Below are positions 34,309-61,614 of a stretch of DNA of 64,000 nt, in pieces (position 1 is the first letter of the stretch; the number at the start of each line of letters is the position of its first letter). The position numbers and the translations under genes were made by a program. Location of the stretch: positions 6,897,384 through 6,961,383 of the forward strand of contig OZ036004.1 of assembly GCA_964035015.1 (NCBI GenBank). The letters run 5' to 3'. Source of the stretch: Corallium rubrum. Its lineage: Eukaryota; Cnidaria; Anthozoa; Scleralcyonacea; Coralliidae. Under the pieces are notes generated by a model that was not told where the DNA came from, ran no database searches, and was given only the letters and a program-made list of their open reading frames with translations.

Positions 34309-37107
34309 ATGGATAAAGCCTTCGTACTTCTTACTATTACCAAAACATTCTTAATATGTTGTTTCACGATTAGAGAAATATATGGAAATTCCGATATCGA
34401 GTTGCTGGAAAGAAAGAAGCCGGTAGATGGAAGGAGGCCATTCGAAGGGTAAGCGCGTCATCTTAGAGTTAAGTTACTTTGCTTTATACATAATCCAAAG
34501 CATTGACGACCAGAGAGTTCTTCAGCGCAGGCAGATAGCATGTATATTATGATATAGGGAATAATGAAATCTTTAATGTAAATACTTCAGGTGTCTACTG
34601 GTAATAAAAAAAGCATTGTAAGTTAAAGCTACAGTATAATGGTAAAGCAACGCTGCTTACTGCACTTTTGTCTTTTGAGAAGTAGTCTAAGAAGGATTAA
34701 GGCCAAAGCTGAGATAGTCATGGGTGACTACTTAGTAACGGTTAAGCATAGAATTAAAGACAAGGTCACTTGCTTTTATTGCTATAAGTTATAGAGAACA
34801 ATTCAATTCAGATCCAAACGAGAGCAAAAATACAAACTAAATAGGTTGCACACACTAGTGAGTTAAGTAGAAGCGATCTGAACGGAGGAGACACATGAAT
34901 GGAAACTGTGATAGATCTAAATGAGACGGAGTGTGAGATTGATCTAAATGAGTGTGAGATTGATCTAAACGAGTATGAGATTGATCTAAACGAGTGTGAG
35001 ATTGATCTAAACGAGTGTGAGATTGATCTAAACGAGTGTGAGATTGATCTAAACGAGTGTGAGATTGATCTAAACGAGTGTGAGATTGATCTAAACGAGT
35101 GTGAGATTGATCTAAACGAGTCCATTAAAGACCCTGGAGCCCTACATTACAGTGATATTACTAAAAATGTGTCTTTCTCCTATAATCTTTGCTTTAAAGG
35201 CACAAAGTTGTTCGAGCGTATCCCAGTACAAAAAGCGATACGGATTTAATCGGTTCACTCGAGTATAATCCAGATATCGAGGTAATTAGCTAGCGTAAGG
35301 CCATGCCTTAACGTGTATGCGCGCATGTCCGCGTGATCTCTCAAAAGGTGCGCGCGCGTTCGTGTTCACGCACGTGTGCGCGGTTCACGTAAGTACGTGC
35401 GCGCATAGTTTGCTTGCGTGTATATGTTATTCGTGTATTTTTAAGTGCGCAACCGTGTACAGGGTATATACATTCATTCGAAGTGCTTTTAAATAGATGG
35501 TTTTTGTTTTCATGTACAAACTAATCTTATTTATACTGGATAGCTCTATCAGTTAGTACCTAACTGTTCTCCCTAGAGGTCCATTAAGGGCCATCCCTCA
35601 TTGGTCCAGTGTTTATACAGGAGGAAACCGGAGTACCCGGAGGAAACCTGCGATGTTTGGTAGAGTCAAACTGGAAGCACTTTTCTCACATGCGGCCAAG
35701 GTGAAATTTTAATCAGATAACTGCTGAGAGCAGGAATTGAACGTGTGCTAACCACTGTGCCACCAACACCCCTAAATTTGACGCCACGGCCATATTGGTG
35801 TACTAAAACAAGAAAATGGCGACTATATTTGTATACCATTTTTATCCTACGGGAATTTAGCTCTATTCTTATTCAAACACCACCCCAATAGGACCATCGA
35901 TAACGCGAGTAAAAACGATCCATATATACACCCTGGACTAAGAATGGTCAAAACCACACCAAGCGGGAAGCATCCCACAGGCTCAGCTTTAATAAAGTTG
36001 TTTACATAGAAAGTGATCTAAAGTCAGTCAGACTTTAACGAAGTGAGTCAAAAGATAGTCCTTGTTTACATGGAGTAACTATATTTTCGGTTTACATGTT
36101 ATTGTATTGTCATTTGCTCGATATCTTCATAAGACTTCACAAGGTGTATAAGAACAGGAAGGGCAGCCACAAAATCGTTAAGACATTTTGTCCGGTACGC
36201 GTTTTTTTTGTTCTCATTGAAACATAACCCGGCTGCCAGTGTCACCCTAGCAAACGCGTTTACATGGCTTATGTAAACAAAAAGATAGCCCTGTCGTCAG
36301 GGTTATCCTAGCAAGCTGATAGGGTAATCCTCCCCCCAGGGTCACCCTAGCACTCATGTAAACGGAAGGACAATGAACTAGGGTAACCCTTTTACTAGGG
36401 TAACCCTTCTAGAAGGGTCACCCTGACCTCACACATATCAACACCACATTACTTCCCCCGAACGTTTTGTTTATTTTTGTAGGTAGATTTCTGGTCACGG
36501 ACCAGGAACATTGATATTCATGTTGGACCTGAGGATTATGTAAAGTTAGACGCTTTACTAAAACAACATAATATAGCGTTCACTATTCTCAACAATAATC
36601 TTCAAAGAAGTCTAGATGAAGATGAGAAAGCTCACTACCGCACGAGTCGTGACTGGCATGGAGAGTACCACACTTATCAACAGGTAGATAACGACAATCA
36701 TAATGAAAAAATAATGGACGAGTGAATAAAAGAATAAATGGACAGATAGACAGATGAATAAATAACAATCTCGTTCCCAGAGCCCACGTTCCCTTACCCA
36801 GCGAGCGGGAAACGAGAGGCTCTGGGATAATCCGTTCACACCATCACAGGATTCTTGTTATCCGGAAGAGTAATCATGTTCATCAGCCAATGAAATATCG
36901 ATGTGAAACGGATTATCCCAGAGTCTCTCGTTTCCCGGGTGGGGAACGTGGGCTCTGGGAACGAGATTAAATAAATAAACAGGGGACATCATCAATAACC
37001 GGAAGTGAAAATTTTCAAACTGGAAGTGACGTTAGTCAAATAAATAAATTTATGAATAAATGATGAATGAATGGATAAATGAATAGATGGATCATTAAGT
37101 GAGTTGA

Positions 37108-37170
<63 letters not shown>

Positions 37171-37315
37171 ATGAATTGATAAATAGAAGAACGAACGAAT
37201 GAATGAATGAATGAATGAATGAATGAATGAATGAATGAATGAATGAATGCATAAACGAACGAACGAACGAACGAACGAACGAACGAAATAATCTACGAAC
37301 AAACGAACGAAAGAA

Positions 37316-37346
<31 letters not shown>

Positions 37347-40300
37347 ATACTTGGATGAATAAATGAATGAATGAATGAATGAATGAATGAATGAATGAAT
37401 GAATGAACGAATGAATGAGCGAATATGTATAAATTGTGTTAACAAACAAACAAACAAACAAACAAATAAACAAACAAACAAATAAATAAATTAACAAATG
37501 AATATATGAATGTGAAATTAAGTAATGTTTCTATGAATGATCTAAACAGTGAATAAAGAAATCCCTTACAGAAAAAGTATATAGGTTGACCTACGGAGTC
37601 GTGTCCGTGTCGAGGCATATCAAAGGCGCTCCAGGCAGCCGCCATACGACACAGTTCAGACCACGGATCACAGCTAAGATGTTAGGCGTTGATTTTATGG
37701 AGGGAGGAAAACCGGAGAACCCGGCGAAAAACCCTCGAAGCACAGGAGAGATCAACTACAACTCTACCCACATGAATTCCAAGGTCGACAACGGGGTCAT
37801 TCCATCACCCACCCAAGTACTAACCCCGTCTAACTGGGCATAACGTTTTGGTGAAAGGCAGCGCGCAAACAGCACACGCCACCCGTGCTACCCTTGAGAA
37901 CAATTTCTGTATTTCTCTCCCAATTGGAACATTTCTATAGGTTGCCTATAGACCATTTTTGTAAGGGATAAACGAACAAGGAAAGGACAAAGAGCGGTTT
38001 AAAAAAGACAGGCAAAGAAACGTACTGACAAACCACTAAAACCACAACTTAAACAATGTTTTTCAGATTCATCAAAAGATACATAATTTGGCTAACCAGT
38101 ATAAAAATTGGGCAAGTCTTATAAAAACAGGCAAGTCTTACGAGGGAAACGATATCCTGGGACTTGAGGTAAGATAAGCTCTCAACTTACCAGCCGCCAT
38201 ATTCAACTTTCTTCTTCTTTTTTTTTAACTTCTCTTTTTAATTTTTCTTTAGTTATTTTCTTAAATTTATAACTTTCTAATTGCAAACCAGCACTGTATT
38301 TTACCGCTTCTCAACTTGTTTGGGGGGGGGGGGGGATGTCAAATGGGGCGATAGTCCTGTTTTTCTCGATCTCTCCCAGCCACCCAACCTCGTCCCCAGG
38401 GAGGTCGGCGAAAATGGCCCTGGCATCGGCTGGTGGATTCTATGATCGGATTGGCCGGTTTAAAAACTTGATTAATTCAGATACAGTGTAATTTATTCAT
38501 CAAAATATGAATTGCAATGAATCCACTCTGCGAAGTTCATCCAAAGAATTGTAACGATAGCTTTGGTTAAAGTCAAGAACAACATTAGATATATGTTTCT
38601 TCCCGACATTTAAATGTATCCTGGATAATCGTGGGGAGTATCATGATGAATAATGCTAGCCAGTTGCATTTATGATAAAGGTTCACATGAGTGATTCGGC
38701 AGAGCGTGAAATATTTCTTATTTAGTATCCATGTATACGTATTATACAAAAACGAAACACAAAGACCGCATAAATTTTCTTGCCAAAACACCCCAAAATT
38801 CTGGGAGTCACGTGACCAGCCGATGCCAGGGCCATTTTCGCCGACCTCCCAACGTGGAGGCAAAATGCCCTGGGGACGAGGTTGCCAGCCACCATGTTAC
38901 TTGTTGTATTCATGTAATATAGATCACTTTCATAATGGGCACTAACTTTAAATATTCTTTTATGTGCATCTAAATAAGCCTTCCTAGCCTCGTTATGAAG
39001 CAAAGATTCTTTTGAATTGCAGACACACAAACGAGGCTAGAAAGGCTTATTAAGATGCACATAAAAGAATATTCAAATTAGTTACTATTATGAAAGTGGT
39101 CTATAATGTTGTGGCAAAGCAAATAAATAAATATACGAGATAGATATTTGAGAAAAATGCGAAAAGTTATCACCTCCAAGTTCATTATTGACGATGTTTT
39201 AAATTTAAACCTCTGCAGATAACAGGTGATAATAACATCCCAACTAAGCAGAAAGGTGTTCTCATTTGTGGACAACATGCAAGAGAGTGGATAGCACCTG
39301 CTGTGTGTTTGTACATGATGGACAAGGTAGGTTTTCAATGATAATAATGATAACGATGATGATGGTAATCATGATGGTGATGATGATGATAAGTGATGAT
39401 GATGATGTTGATGATGATGATGGCGGTGGTGGTGATGGTAATGATGATGATAATGACGAAGATGATATTGATGACGATGAAGTTGGTGATTATGATGATG
39501 GTGATGATGATAATGATGATGATAATGATGATGAAAATGTGGGTGATGATGATGATGGCGAAGGTGGTGATGATAATGACGAAGATTGATATTGATGACG
39601 ATAAAATTGGCGATTATGATGATGGTGATGATGAAAAATGTGGGTGATGATGAGTGATGATGTTGATGATGGCGGAGGTGGTGATAATAATGATAATGAT
39701 AATGACGAAGATGATATTGATGACGATGAAGTTGGTGATTATGATGATGGTGATGATGATGATGATGATGATGAAAATGTGGGTGATGATGAGTGATGAT
39801 GATGATGGCGGAGGTGGTGATGATAATGATGATAATGACGAAGATGATATTGATGACGATAAAGTTGGTGATTATGATTATGGTGATGATGATGATAATG
39901 ATGATGAAAATGTGGGTGATGATAAGTGATGTTGTTGATGATGGTGGAGGTGGTGATGATGATGGTAATGATGATGATGGTAATGATGATGATGGTAATG
40001 ATGATGATGGTAATGATGATGATGATGATGATGATGATGGTAACGATGATGATGGTAATGATGATGATGGTAATGATGATGATGGTAATGATGATGATGA
40101 TGGTAATGATGATGATGGTAATGATGATGATGGTAATGATGATGATGGTAATGATGATGATGGTAATGATGATGATGGTGATGATGATGGTAATGATGAT
40201 GACGATGATGATGATGATGACGGTAATGATGATGGTAATGATGATGATGGTAATGATGATGACGGTAATGATGATGATGGTAATGATGATGATGGTAATG

Positions 40301-41049
40301 ATGATGATGGTGATGATGATGATGGTAATGATGATGATGATGATGATGATGACGGTAATGATGATGGTAATGATGATGATGGTAATGATGATGATGGTAA
40401 TGATGATGATGGTAATGATGATGATGGTGGTAATGATGATGATGGTAATGATGATGGTAATGATGATGATGGTAATGATGATGATGATGATGATGGTAAT
40501 GATGATGGTAATGATGATGATGGTAATGATGATGATGATGATGGTAATGATGATGATGGTAATGATGATGATGATGATGATGATGATAATGATGGTAATG
40601 ATGATGGTAATGATGATGATGATGATGATGATGATGGTAATGATGATAATGATGATGACGGTAATGATGATGATGGTAATGATAATGACAATGATGATAT
40701 TCATAATCCTATACATCATATATCTTATTATTAATGATAATGATATTCGTAATCATATACATCATATATCTTATTGACAATCATAAATATAATAATAATT
40801 GATTGTGGTTTCGCTCACTAGTTGTTAATGAATTATACAAAAGACCCAAAGACCAAGGCCATGGTGGATAGATATAGCTGGGTAATTTTTCCTTCTGTAA
40901 ATCCAGATGGTTATCTGTTCACTTGGACGGTAAATATATTTCAAATAACTAATATTTATTATTATACATGAGCCCATATTTACATATTTATTATTTAACA
41001 TGAGCCTCTGTCTCGCGGAATTGGGCAACCATTCCCTACGTTTCCGACT

Positions 41050-41089
<40 letters not shown>

Positions 41090-44000
41090 ATATTGTACTG
41101 TATTGTAGTAATAAAATACTGTATTGTATGTATTGTACTGTATTGTATGTATTGTATTGCATTGTATTGTACTGTATTGTACTGTATCGTATCGTGTTGT
41201 ATCGTATTGTATTGTACTGTATCGTATCGTATTGTAATCGTATCGTATTGTATTGGGTATTGTATTGTATTGTACTGTATTGTATTGTATTGTATTGTAT
41301 TGTATTGTATTGTATTGTGTCGTGTCGTATTGTATCGTATCGTATCGTATTGGGTATTGTATTGTATTGTATTGTATTGTATTGTATTGTATTGTATTGT
41401 ACTGCATTGCATTGCACTGTATTGTATTGTATTGTATTGTATTGTATTGTATCGTATTGTATTGTATTGTATTGTATTGTATTGTATTGTATACATTTTC
41501 ACAAACTTTAGATTATGATTAGTCGGCTCCCAACTTTGTAGAAACCAGAACAAACCAACGAACAAACTCGCAGACAGAGACAGAGATAGAGTATAAAGCT
41601 TCATTAGTGCCTACTCCGCTGCTTAAGCAATTCGTCAGTACACCGCAGTCTCGATATCCGCCCTTTCTGTCGCAGAGCTTGTCAGGAGCTAAGCCTCGCA
41701 GAAAACAGCTTTCGAAACACAACTGTTACTACGCTACCATTACCACGGGCCATTTTTTCATGGGGCAACCACAGTCTAGTTATATAGAGGTCAGTGGTCC
41801 AGCTAGGCAAACCAAAGAAAAGCGCAGGAAACAAAACACCACCACAACCGTCTTGAAAACCCCGAGAGGCGCAGGAAAGAACCAATGATTCTACTCACCT
41901 CACACGAATCTAAGCATGGTCGCCCAATCAAAGACAAGCAAAACGGAGCAGCGTGCAAGCCACGTGCATCTCGTGTTTGTTACTGTTGTTTTTACTTTTT
42001 TTCTGAAGGAGGGAGAGCGACTATGGAGAAAAAATCGTCAACGTAATGAAAATTCAACGTGTCATGGTACAGATCTTAACAGAAATTGGGACTTCAAGTG
42101 GGCAGGTTGGTTATTTTGTATCAGAGTTCTAAAATCGAGTCACAAAATTTGACAAACACACTTAAGAATTTTCACATTTCACTCTTTAAGGGGCCGTTAA
42201 TGAATCCGGATTGAGTTTCAATCTGGATTGGACTCATTCCGCTTCTGGTCAAACCCCTTTATCCGTTTACATGAATCCGGATTGAGATTAGCTCATTCCA
42301 GATTGAGTTCAATCCGGTTCTCATTCCGGATTGAAATTTTCATTCCGGATTGAAATTTCGTTCCGGAATCATGTAAAGGCGGTGCGAGTTTCATTCTGAA
42401 ATGAAAAACGTGACAGAGAGGACTAGAACAAACAATGCATGCGTCTTTTCAAATATTTACGGATTTCAGGCGGTTTTCAATCCAGAAACCCAATTCCCAT
42501 GTAAACACGGATTGACTTCGCTTTTCAATCCGGATTTATGCAAACGGATCCTAACACTCGACCACTGAGGGATGGTTCTTACTGGACCTCTAGAGAGAAC
42601 AGTTTAGATATGACTGATAGAGTTATCCAGTATAAATAAAGTTAGTTTAGTTTACTCTGGTTTCCTCCTGCAGTAACACTGGATCAATGAAGGATGGTTC
42701 TTACTGGACCTCTAGAGAGAACAGTTTAGATATGACTGATAGAGTTATCCAGTATAAATAAAGTTAGTTTAGTTTACTCTGGTTTCCTTCTGTAGTAACA
42801 CTGGATCACTGAGGGATGGTACTTACTGGACCTCTAGAGAGAACAGTTGAGATATGACTAAGTAGAATTATCCAGTATAAATAAAGTTAGTTTAGCCGTT
42901 TACTCTGGACCAATGAGGGATGGTTCTTACTGGACCACTAGGGAGAACAGTTTATATATAACTGATAAGGTTATCCAGTATAAATAAAGTTAGTTTAGTT
43001 TACTCTGGTTTCCTCCTGTAGTAACACTGGACCAATGAGGGATGGTTCTTACTGGACCACTAGAGAGAACAGTTTAGATATGACTGATATATGGTTATCT
43101 AGTATAAATAACGTTAGTTTAGTTTACTCTGGTTTCCTTCTGTAGTAACACTGGACCAATGAGGGATGGTTCTTACTGGACCTCTAGAGAGAACAGTTTA
43201 GATATGACTGATAGAGTTATCTAGTATAACTAAAGTTAGTTTAGTAAAAGCTCATTTCTTATTGCGCCGCGAAACTAGGATTAGAGAATGCGGCGAGATC
43301 TATAATCACTCGACGTTGAAATCTCGTACTCAGTGCCATCTTTCTCAGGTCGCGCGTGGCTTGATTACTTTACTGAATTCATACATAGTTTCTTATTGTT
43401 GCAGGTCACGGTGCTAGTGGTGATCCTTGTAGTGATATCTACTATGGTAGTTCACCTTTCTCGGCGCCAGAAACCAAAGCAATAGCAGACTATGTTAAAG
43501 CCAACCGAGAGAATATCTTCACTTTTATCGACATACATTCCTATAGTCAGTTGTGGATGTATCCTTGGAGTTATACCCGTCAAATGCGAGTAAAGGACGA
43601 CGAAGAACTGGCAAGTCTGGAATACTCTAATGCTCTAAATCAGTAGAGTAGAGCAGAGTAGAGCAGAGCAGAGCAGAGCAGAGCAGAGCAGAGCAGAGCA
43701 GAGCAGAGCAGAGCAGAGCAGAGCAGAGCAGAGCAGAGCAGAGCAGAGCAGAGCAGAGCAGAGCAGAGCAGAGCAGAGCAGAGCAGAGCAGAGCAGAGCA
43801 GAGCAGAGTAGAGTAGAGTAGAGTAAAGTAGAGTAGAGTAGAGTAGAGTAGAGTAGAGTAGAGTAAAGTAGAGTAGAGTAGAGTAGAGTAGAGTAAAGAA
43901 GGGTAGAGTAGAGTGGAGTGGAGTGGAGTGGAGTGGAGTGGAGTGGAGTGGAGTGGAGTGGAGTAGAGTAGAGTAGAGTAGAGTAAAGAAGGGTAGAGTA

Positions 44001-44951
44001 GAGTGGAGAGGAGTAAAGTAGAGTGGAGTATAGTGGAGTGGGGGTATAGTGAGACGGAGTGAAGTGGAATGGAGTAAAGTAGGGTGGAGTAGAGTAGAGT
44101 AGAGTAGAGTAGAGTAGAGTAGAGTAGAGTAGAGTAGAGTAGAGTAGAGTAGAGTAGAGTAGAGTAGAGTAGAGTAGAGTAGAGTAGAGTAGAGTAGAGT
44201 AGAGTAGAGTAGAGTAGAGTAGAGTAGAGTAGAGTAGAGTAAAAAAGGGTAGAGTAGAGTGGAGTGGAGTGGAGTGGAGTGGAGTGGAGTGGAGTGGAGT
44301 AGAGTAGAGTAGAGTAGAGTAGAGTAAAGAAGGGTAGAGTAGAGTGGAGAGGAGTACAGTAGAGTGGAGTGGAATGGCGTAGAGTGCAGTAGAGTGTAGT
44401 AGAGTGTAGTAGAATTGAGTAGAATTGATTGGAGTGAAGTGGAATGGAGTGGAGTAACACGGAACGGAGTAGAGTAGAGTGGAGTAGAAATGGTTAGAGC
44501 GCTGGCAACTAGATTTGAGAAATGTTCATTATCTTGCCTTTTAATTTATACAGGATCGCGTCTCACGTATGGCCGTGAATGCTTTACAAAAGACACATCA
44601 AACCGACTTTAAAGCAGGACCAGCTGGAATAACTATCTGTAAGTTGATATAAAAAACTGCGTAATCATGATGATTCATTTCTTGATCTGCTAATCTCTCT
44701 CCATTACAGACGAAGCTGCAGGCAGTGGGAAAGATTGGTCGTATGGTGCGATGGACGTCAAATATGCATTTGCTATAGAGTTGAGAGATAAAGGCGATAG
44801 TGGCTTTTTGCTACCACCAGAACAAATTATCCCAACGGGTGAAGAAACTCTGGCAGCCTTACAAACGCTTTCAGTAGCAATGAATGACTATGCAGACAAG
44901 TCAACTAGTTATTATAAAGCAAAAGACGGAGTACAATATACGCGATTGTAA
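34309..44951 (+). CDS. Secreted metallocarboxypeptidase A/B-type zymogen (M14A), paralog 1
   Basis: Ten exons: 34309-34448, 35200-35281, 36483-36683, 38067-38168, 39219-39326, 40822-40929, 42009-42105, 43405-43610, 44554-44638, 44710-44951; 456 residues, all phases consistent. Hydrophobic signal segment about 4-25; propeptide about 47-140 ([23 protein letters not shown]); catalytic domain from about 142. Zinc ligands H195 and E198 (HAREW) and H324 (DIHSYSQ); substrate residues LWRKNR and DLNRNW; Y377 and general base E400 (ELRD). The residue equivalent to pocket position 255 is Lys384 (GSGKDW), which may favour acidic C-terminal substrates, as the Arg of CPO does. A tail of about 18 residues follows the usual end. 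Intron 8 has a GC donor (CTG/GCAAGT). It is convergent with paralog 2. Confidence 0.93.
34900..35119. repeat. 21-bp minisatellite in carboxypeptidase 1 intron 1
   Basis: About ten copies of GAGATTGATCTAAACGAGTGT. The unit is a multiple of three and stop-free on both strands, giving ECEIDLN and SFRSISH repeats. The frame runs past the exon 2 acceptor in a different frame from the exon and has no start context; not a gene. Confidence 0.92.
35515..35775 (-). mobile_element. tRNA-derived SINE A, minus-strand copy
   Basis: Well-preserved reverse copy of 32083-32350, with GAGGTCCATTAAGGGCCATC, CCGGAGTACCCGGAGGAAAC and GAGCAGGAATTGAAC. It lies in carboxypeptidase 1 intron 2. Confidence 0.85.
36195..36430. 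repeat. GGTAACCCTAG-rich repeat remnant
   Basis: Multiple GGGTAACCCT / AGGGTCACCCT motifs around TTTACATGG, resembling the interior of the MITE at 20172-20452. Element ends could not be fixed. Confidence 0.4.
36768..36966. mobile_element. 200-bp foldback MITE
   Basis: AATCTCGTTCCCAGAGCCC and GGGCTCTGGGAACGAGATT form the ends. A second inner pair GGGAAACGAGAGGCTCTGGG / CCCAGAGTCTCTCGTTTCCC gives nested inverted repeats. Confidence 0.75.
37084..37497. repeat. Mosaic tetranucleotide array, carboxypeptidase 1 intron 3
   Basis: Homogeneous blocks of (AAAT)n, (GAAT)n, (GAAC)n, (AAAT)n, (GAAT)n and (CAAA)n follow one another. Frames of FIHSFIHS type on the minus strand are artefacts. Confidence 0.93.
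37612..37895 (-). mobile_element. 5S rRNA-derived SINE, copy 3
   Basis: Reverse copy containing ACCCAAGTACTAACCCCGTC (5S box complement), TTTTATGGAGGGAGGAAAAC and CACACGCCACCCGTGCT. It lies in carboxypeptidase 1 intron 3. Confidence 0.78.
38374..38900. repeat. Inverted repeat pair in carboxypeptidase 1 intron 4
   Basis: AACCTCGTCCCCAGGGAGGT..GCCAGCCGATG-type sequence at 38385-38435 is mirrored at 38815-38885 (GCCGATGCCAGGGCCATTTT, CCCTGGGGACGAGGTT). Confidence 0.65.
38920..39105. repeat. ~180-bp palindrome in carboxypeptidase 1 intron 4
   Basis: ATAGATCACTTTCATAAT and ATTATGAAAGTGGTCTAT are the outer ends; AAATATTCTTTTATGTGCAT pairs with ATGCACATAAAAGAATATT, and CCTAGCCTCGTT with AACGAGGCTAG. 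It ends about 110 bp before the exon 5 acceptor. Confidence 0.8.
39340..40690. repeat. GAT/GGTAAT array, carboxypeptidase 1 intron 5
   Basis: About 1.35 kb of ATGATGATGGTA-type triplets, starting about 15 bp after the exon 5 donor (39327). The left third has a longer higher-order period with GTGGGTGATGATGA marks; the right is simple GATGATGGTAAT. Frames of poly-Met, poly-Asp, poly-Ser or poly-Ile are artefacts. Confidence 0.95.
41052..41490. repeat. (TAAA)n and (ATTGT)n pentanucleotide array, carboxypeptidase 1 intron 6
   Basis: A short TAAA run, then about 400 bp of ATTGT with ACTGT and ATCGT variants. VLYCIVLYC and IQYNTIQYN frames are artefacts. Confidence 0.93.
42190..42551. mobile_element. 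Harbinger-like MITE, GGGGCCGTT ends
   Basis: GGGGCCGTTAATGAATCCGG and CCGGATTTATGCAAACGGATCC are imperfect inverted ends, flanked by TAA (42187-42189 and 42552-42554). The interior has many CATTCCGGATTG motifs. It lies 85 bp after the exon 7 donor. Confidence 0.65.
42560..43245 (+). repeat. Tandemly multiplied SINE A tails (6 copies)
   Basis: Six units of about 118 bp, each with GAGGGATGGTTCTTACTGGA, GAGAGAACAGTT and TTATCCAGTATAAATAAAG, joined by TTAGTTTAGTTTACTCTGG. They correspond only to the 3' body and tail of the SINE; no tRNA head is present. Confidence 0.85.
43645..44485. repeat. (GAGCA)n/(GAGTA)n/(GAGTG)n array, carboxypeptidase 1 intron 8
   Basis: About 840 bp of pentanucleotides, in homogeneous blocks, starting about 30 bp after the GC donor at 43611. 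The 277-codon minus-strand frame of LLYSTLLYS type is an artefact. Confidence 0.95.
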
Positions 44952-45026
44952 TAGCGGGAGAAAAAGTTGTCAGAATTTACGATTTTAGGACTTGATAAAT
45001 CTTAATTGTAAAATTTAACAGTAAGA

Positions 45027-45032
45027 AATAAA
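45027..45032 (+). terminator. Poly-A signal of carboxypeptidase 1
   Basis: AATAAA 76 nt after the stop codon, followed by a second AATAAA a few bases on. Confidence 0.55.
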
Positions 45033-45073
45033 AGAAATAAAAATATAACTAATTTTGCTTATTTATTTGTTTG

Positions 45074-45135
<62 letters not shown>

Positions 45136-45139
<4 letters not shown>

Positions 45140-45374
45140 CATGTTCTAAGGATTTAGGGTGAAGGAAAATTCGAGTGTAGAATATATACATTTTAAGACC
45201 AAACCGGGAGCAGTTGCGAAAAATGCAACTACACAGGCCCTCCGGCAGGAATTGAACCCACGACCTTGCGATTCTAGCGCAATGCTCTGACCACCGAGCC
45301 ACGGAGGCCGTTGCCGAGAGCTTGATCGCGAGTTCTGTATATATAATAAGGTGGTAATGCCAGGAGAGAATTGG

Positions 45375-45375
<1 letters not shown>
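45136..45375 (-). mobile_element. tRNA-derived SINE B, minus-strand copy
   Basis: In reverse: GCCTCCGTGGCTCGGTGGTC, loop CTAGAAT and GTGGGTTCAATTCCTGCC form a tRNA-like head, followed by GTAGTTGCATTTTTCGCAAC and AAATCCTTAGAACATGC. The same sequence is on the plus strand at 59742-59981. Flanked by (TA)n at 45078-45138 and 45375-45440. Confidence 0.8.
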
Positions 45376-45435
<60 letters not shown>

Positions 45436-45828
45436 ATATTATATATGTGTATAATGTGTATAAAGACGAGTTATAAACATTCCCACATTTGCTTTGAAAA
45501 TTGGGCGTTCGTTTCAAATTGAAACAATACCGTTTGGCCTTAGTAACGTCACAGTTTCCGCTTAGCAACATGTTAGTGTACCCCTGTGAAACGTGTGTCG
45601 TCAAATTACGCGTGTCCACACTCAAACCGGAACCGTAGTAGTCGACGTGTGTGCATGGTGTAAATAACGTGAGCACTGTCGTGATACGCAGTTGCTGTTG
45701 AGTTGTCGTCCAGTAAAGTACACCTTTTACAACCAGCTGTTGTGTCTTTTCTATCCCGGCTTGGACGGCTCAACGTACTCAGATCAACAACCCGCCTGGA
45801 CATCGGCAAAACGTTACATATATGCTAA

Positions 45829-46319
45829 CAGAGTTGGAAAAAGTATTCAACCTTCCTCCGGATGGCTTTTTAAGTTTAGATAACCTTCCTCAAAATATAT
45901 AGCGAGAATTTTGTGTTTTGCAACGTTCATTAAGACTGCGTGACTTTTACAGTACCCTAGTTTTCTAGGTTTTCCTATATAGGTAAGTTTTGGCATACTA
46001 CAATAGCTACTAATAACTGACCGCTGCTGACTGACAGCCTACTAACTACCCTCGACTGCTGCGAGATACAGACATCACAGCAGACATCAGCGTACATGTC
46101 TCACACATGTAACTGCTGCCACTGCCAGTGCTGCATAATTGTTGGTTAGCCAATGTTTTGCTGCAAATCGCTTTTCTTCTCGACACCTTGCTTGGTCAGT
46201 TGTAACTTTCTCAGATTACCGAATGTGTTGTTTCACGTGTTTTCACTTTAAACCTTCCTCACTAAAGTAAACCTTCCTCCGGGTGGTACCCGCATACCCG
46301 CAGCTTTTTTCCAACTCTG
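45829..46319. mobile_element. hAT-like MITE between the convergent carboxypeptidases
   Basis: Ends CAGAGTTGGAAAAAGT and GCTTTTTTCCAACTCTG. Flanks TATGCTAA and TACACTAA match at six of eight positions, as an aged 8-bp duplication would. CCTTCCTCCGG occurs near both ends. Confidence 0.6.
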
Positions 46320-46630
46320 TACACTAAGAATATATGAGACACAGCTAACTGGTGACGGCACCGCGATTCTTCAACGATAAAAAAGTCTTCGTGTGACAAA
46401 AACTGTTGTATTTATTGTTGTTTTAAAGGCTTTTTGAAGAAACTTAGAAATAATCGCCTCCTCAAATAATAGCCTCCCTTCGAATAATCACCGCCTTTTT
46501 TGTCCAGGAAAAATAGGGAATAATTGTTAAATATCTCGGAAAGATAGGGCAAGCACTCGTATGCTTGTAATTTTCTATAAAAAAACAACGTTAACGAATT
46601 AAGCAAGTTCTCTCAAACCTCACAATATCT

Positions 46631-61614
<14,984 letters not shown>

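Noticed and set aside
34899..35249. ECEIDLN heptad-repeat protein
   Set aside because: 21-bp array open on both strands. The frame crosses carboxypeptidase exon 2 out of register, and no start or splice context supports it.
39369..40777. Frames of up to 440 codons (poly-Ser, poly-Ile, poly-Asp, poly-Met)
   Set aside because: Translations of the GATGATGGTAAT array in carboxypeptidase 1 intron 5.
43627..44460. 277-codon minus-strand frame of LLYSTLLYS type
   Set aside because: Pentanucleotide array; five-base units read open in the frame by composition only.
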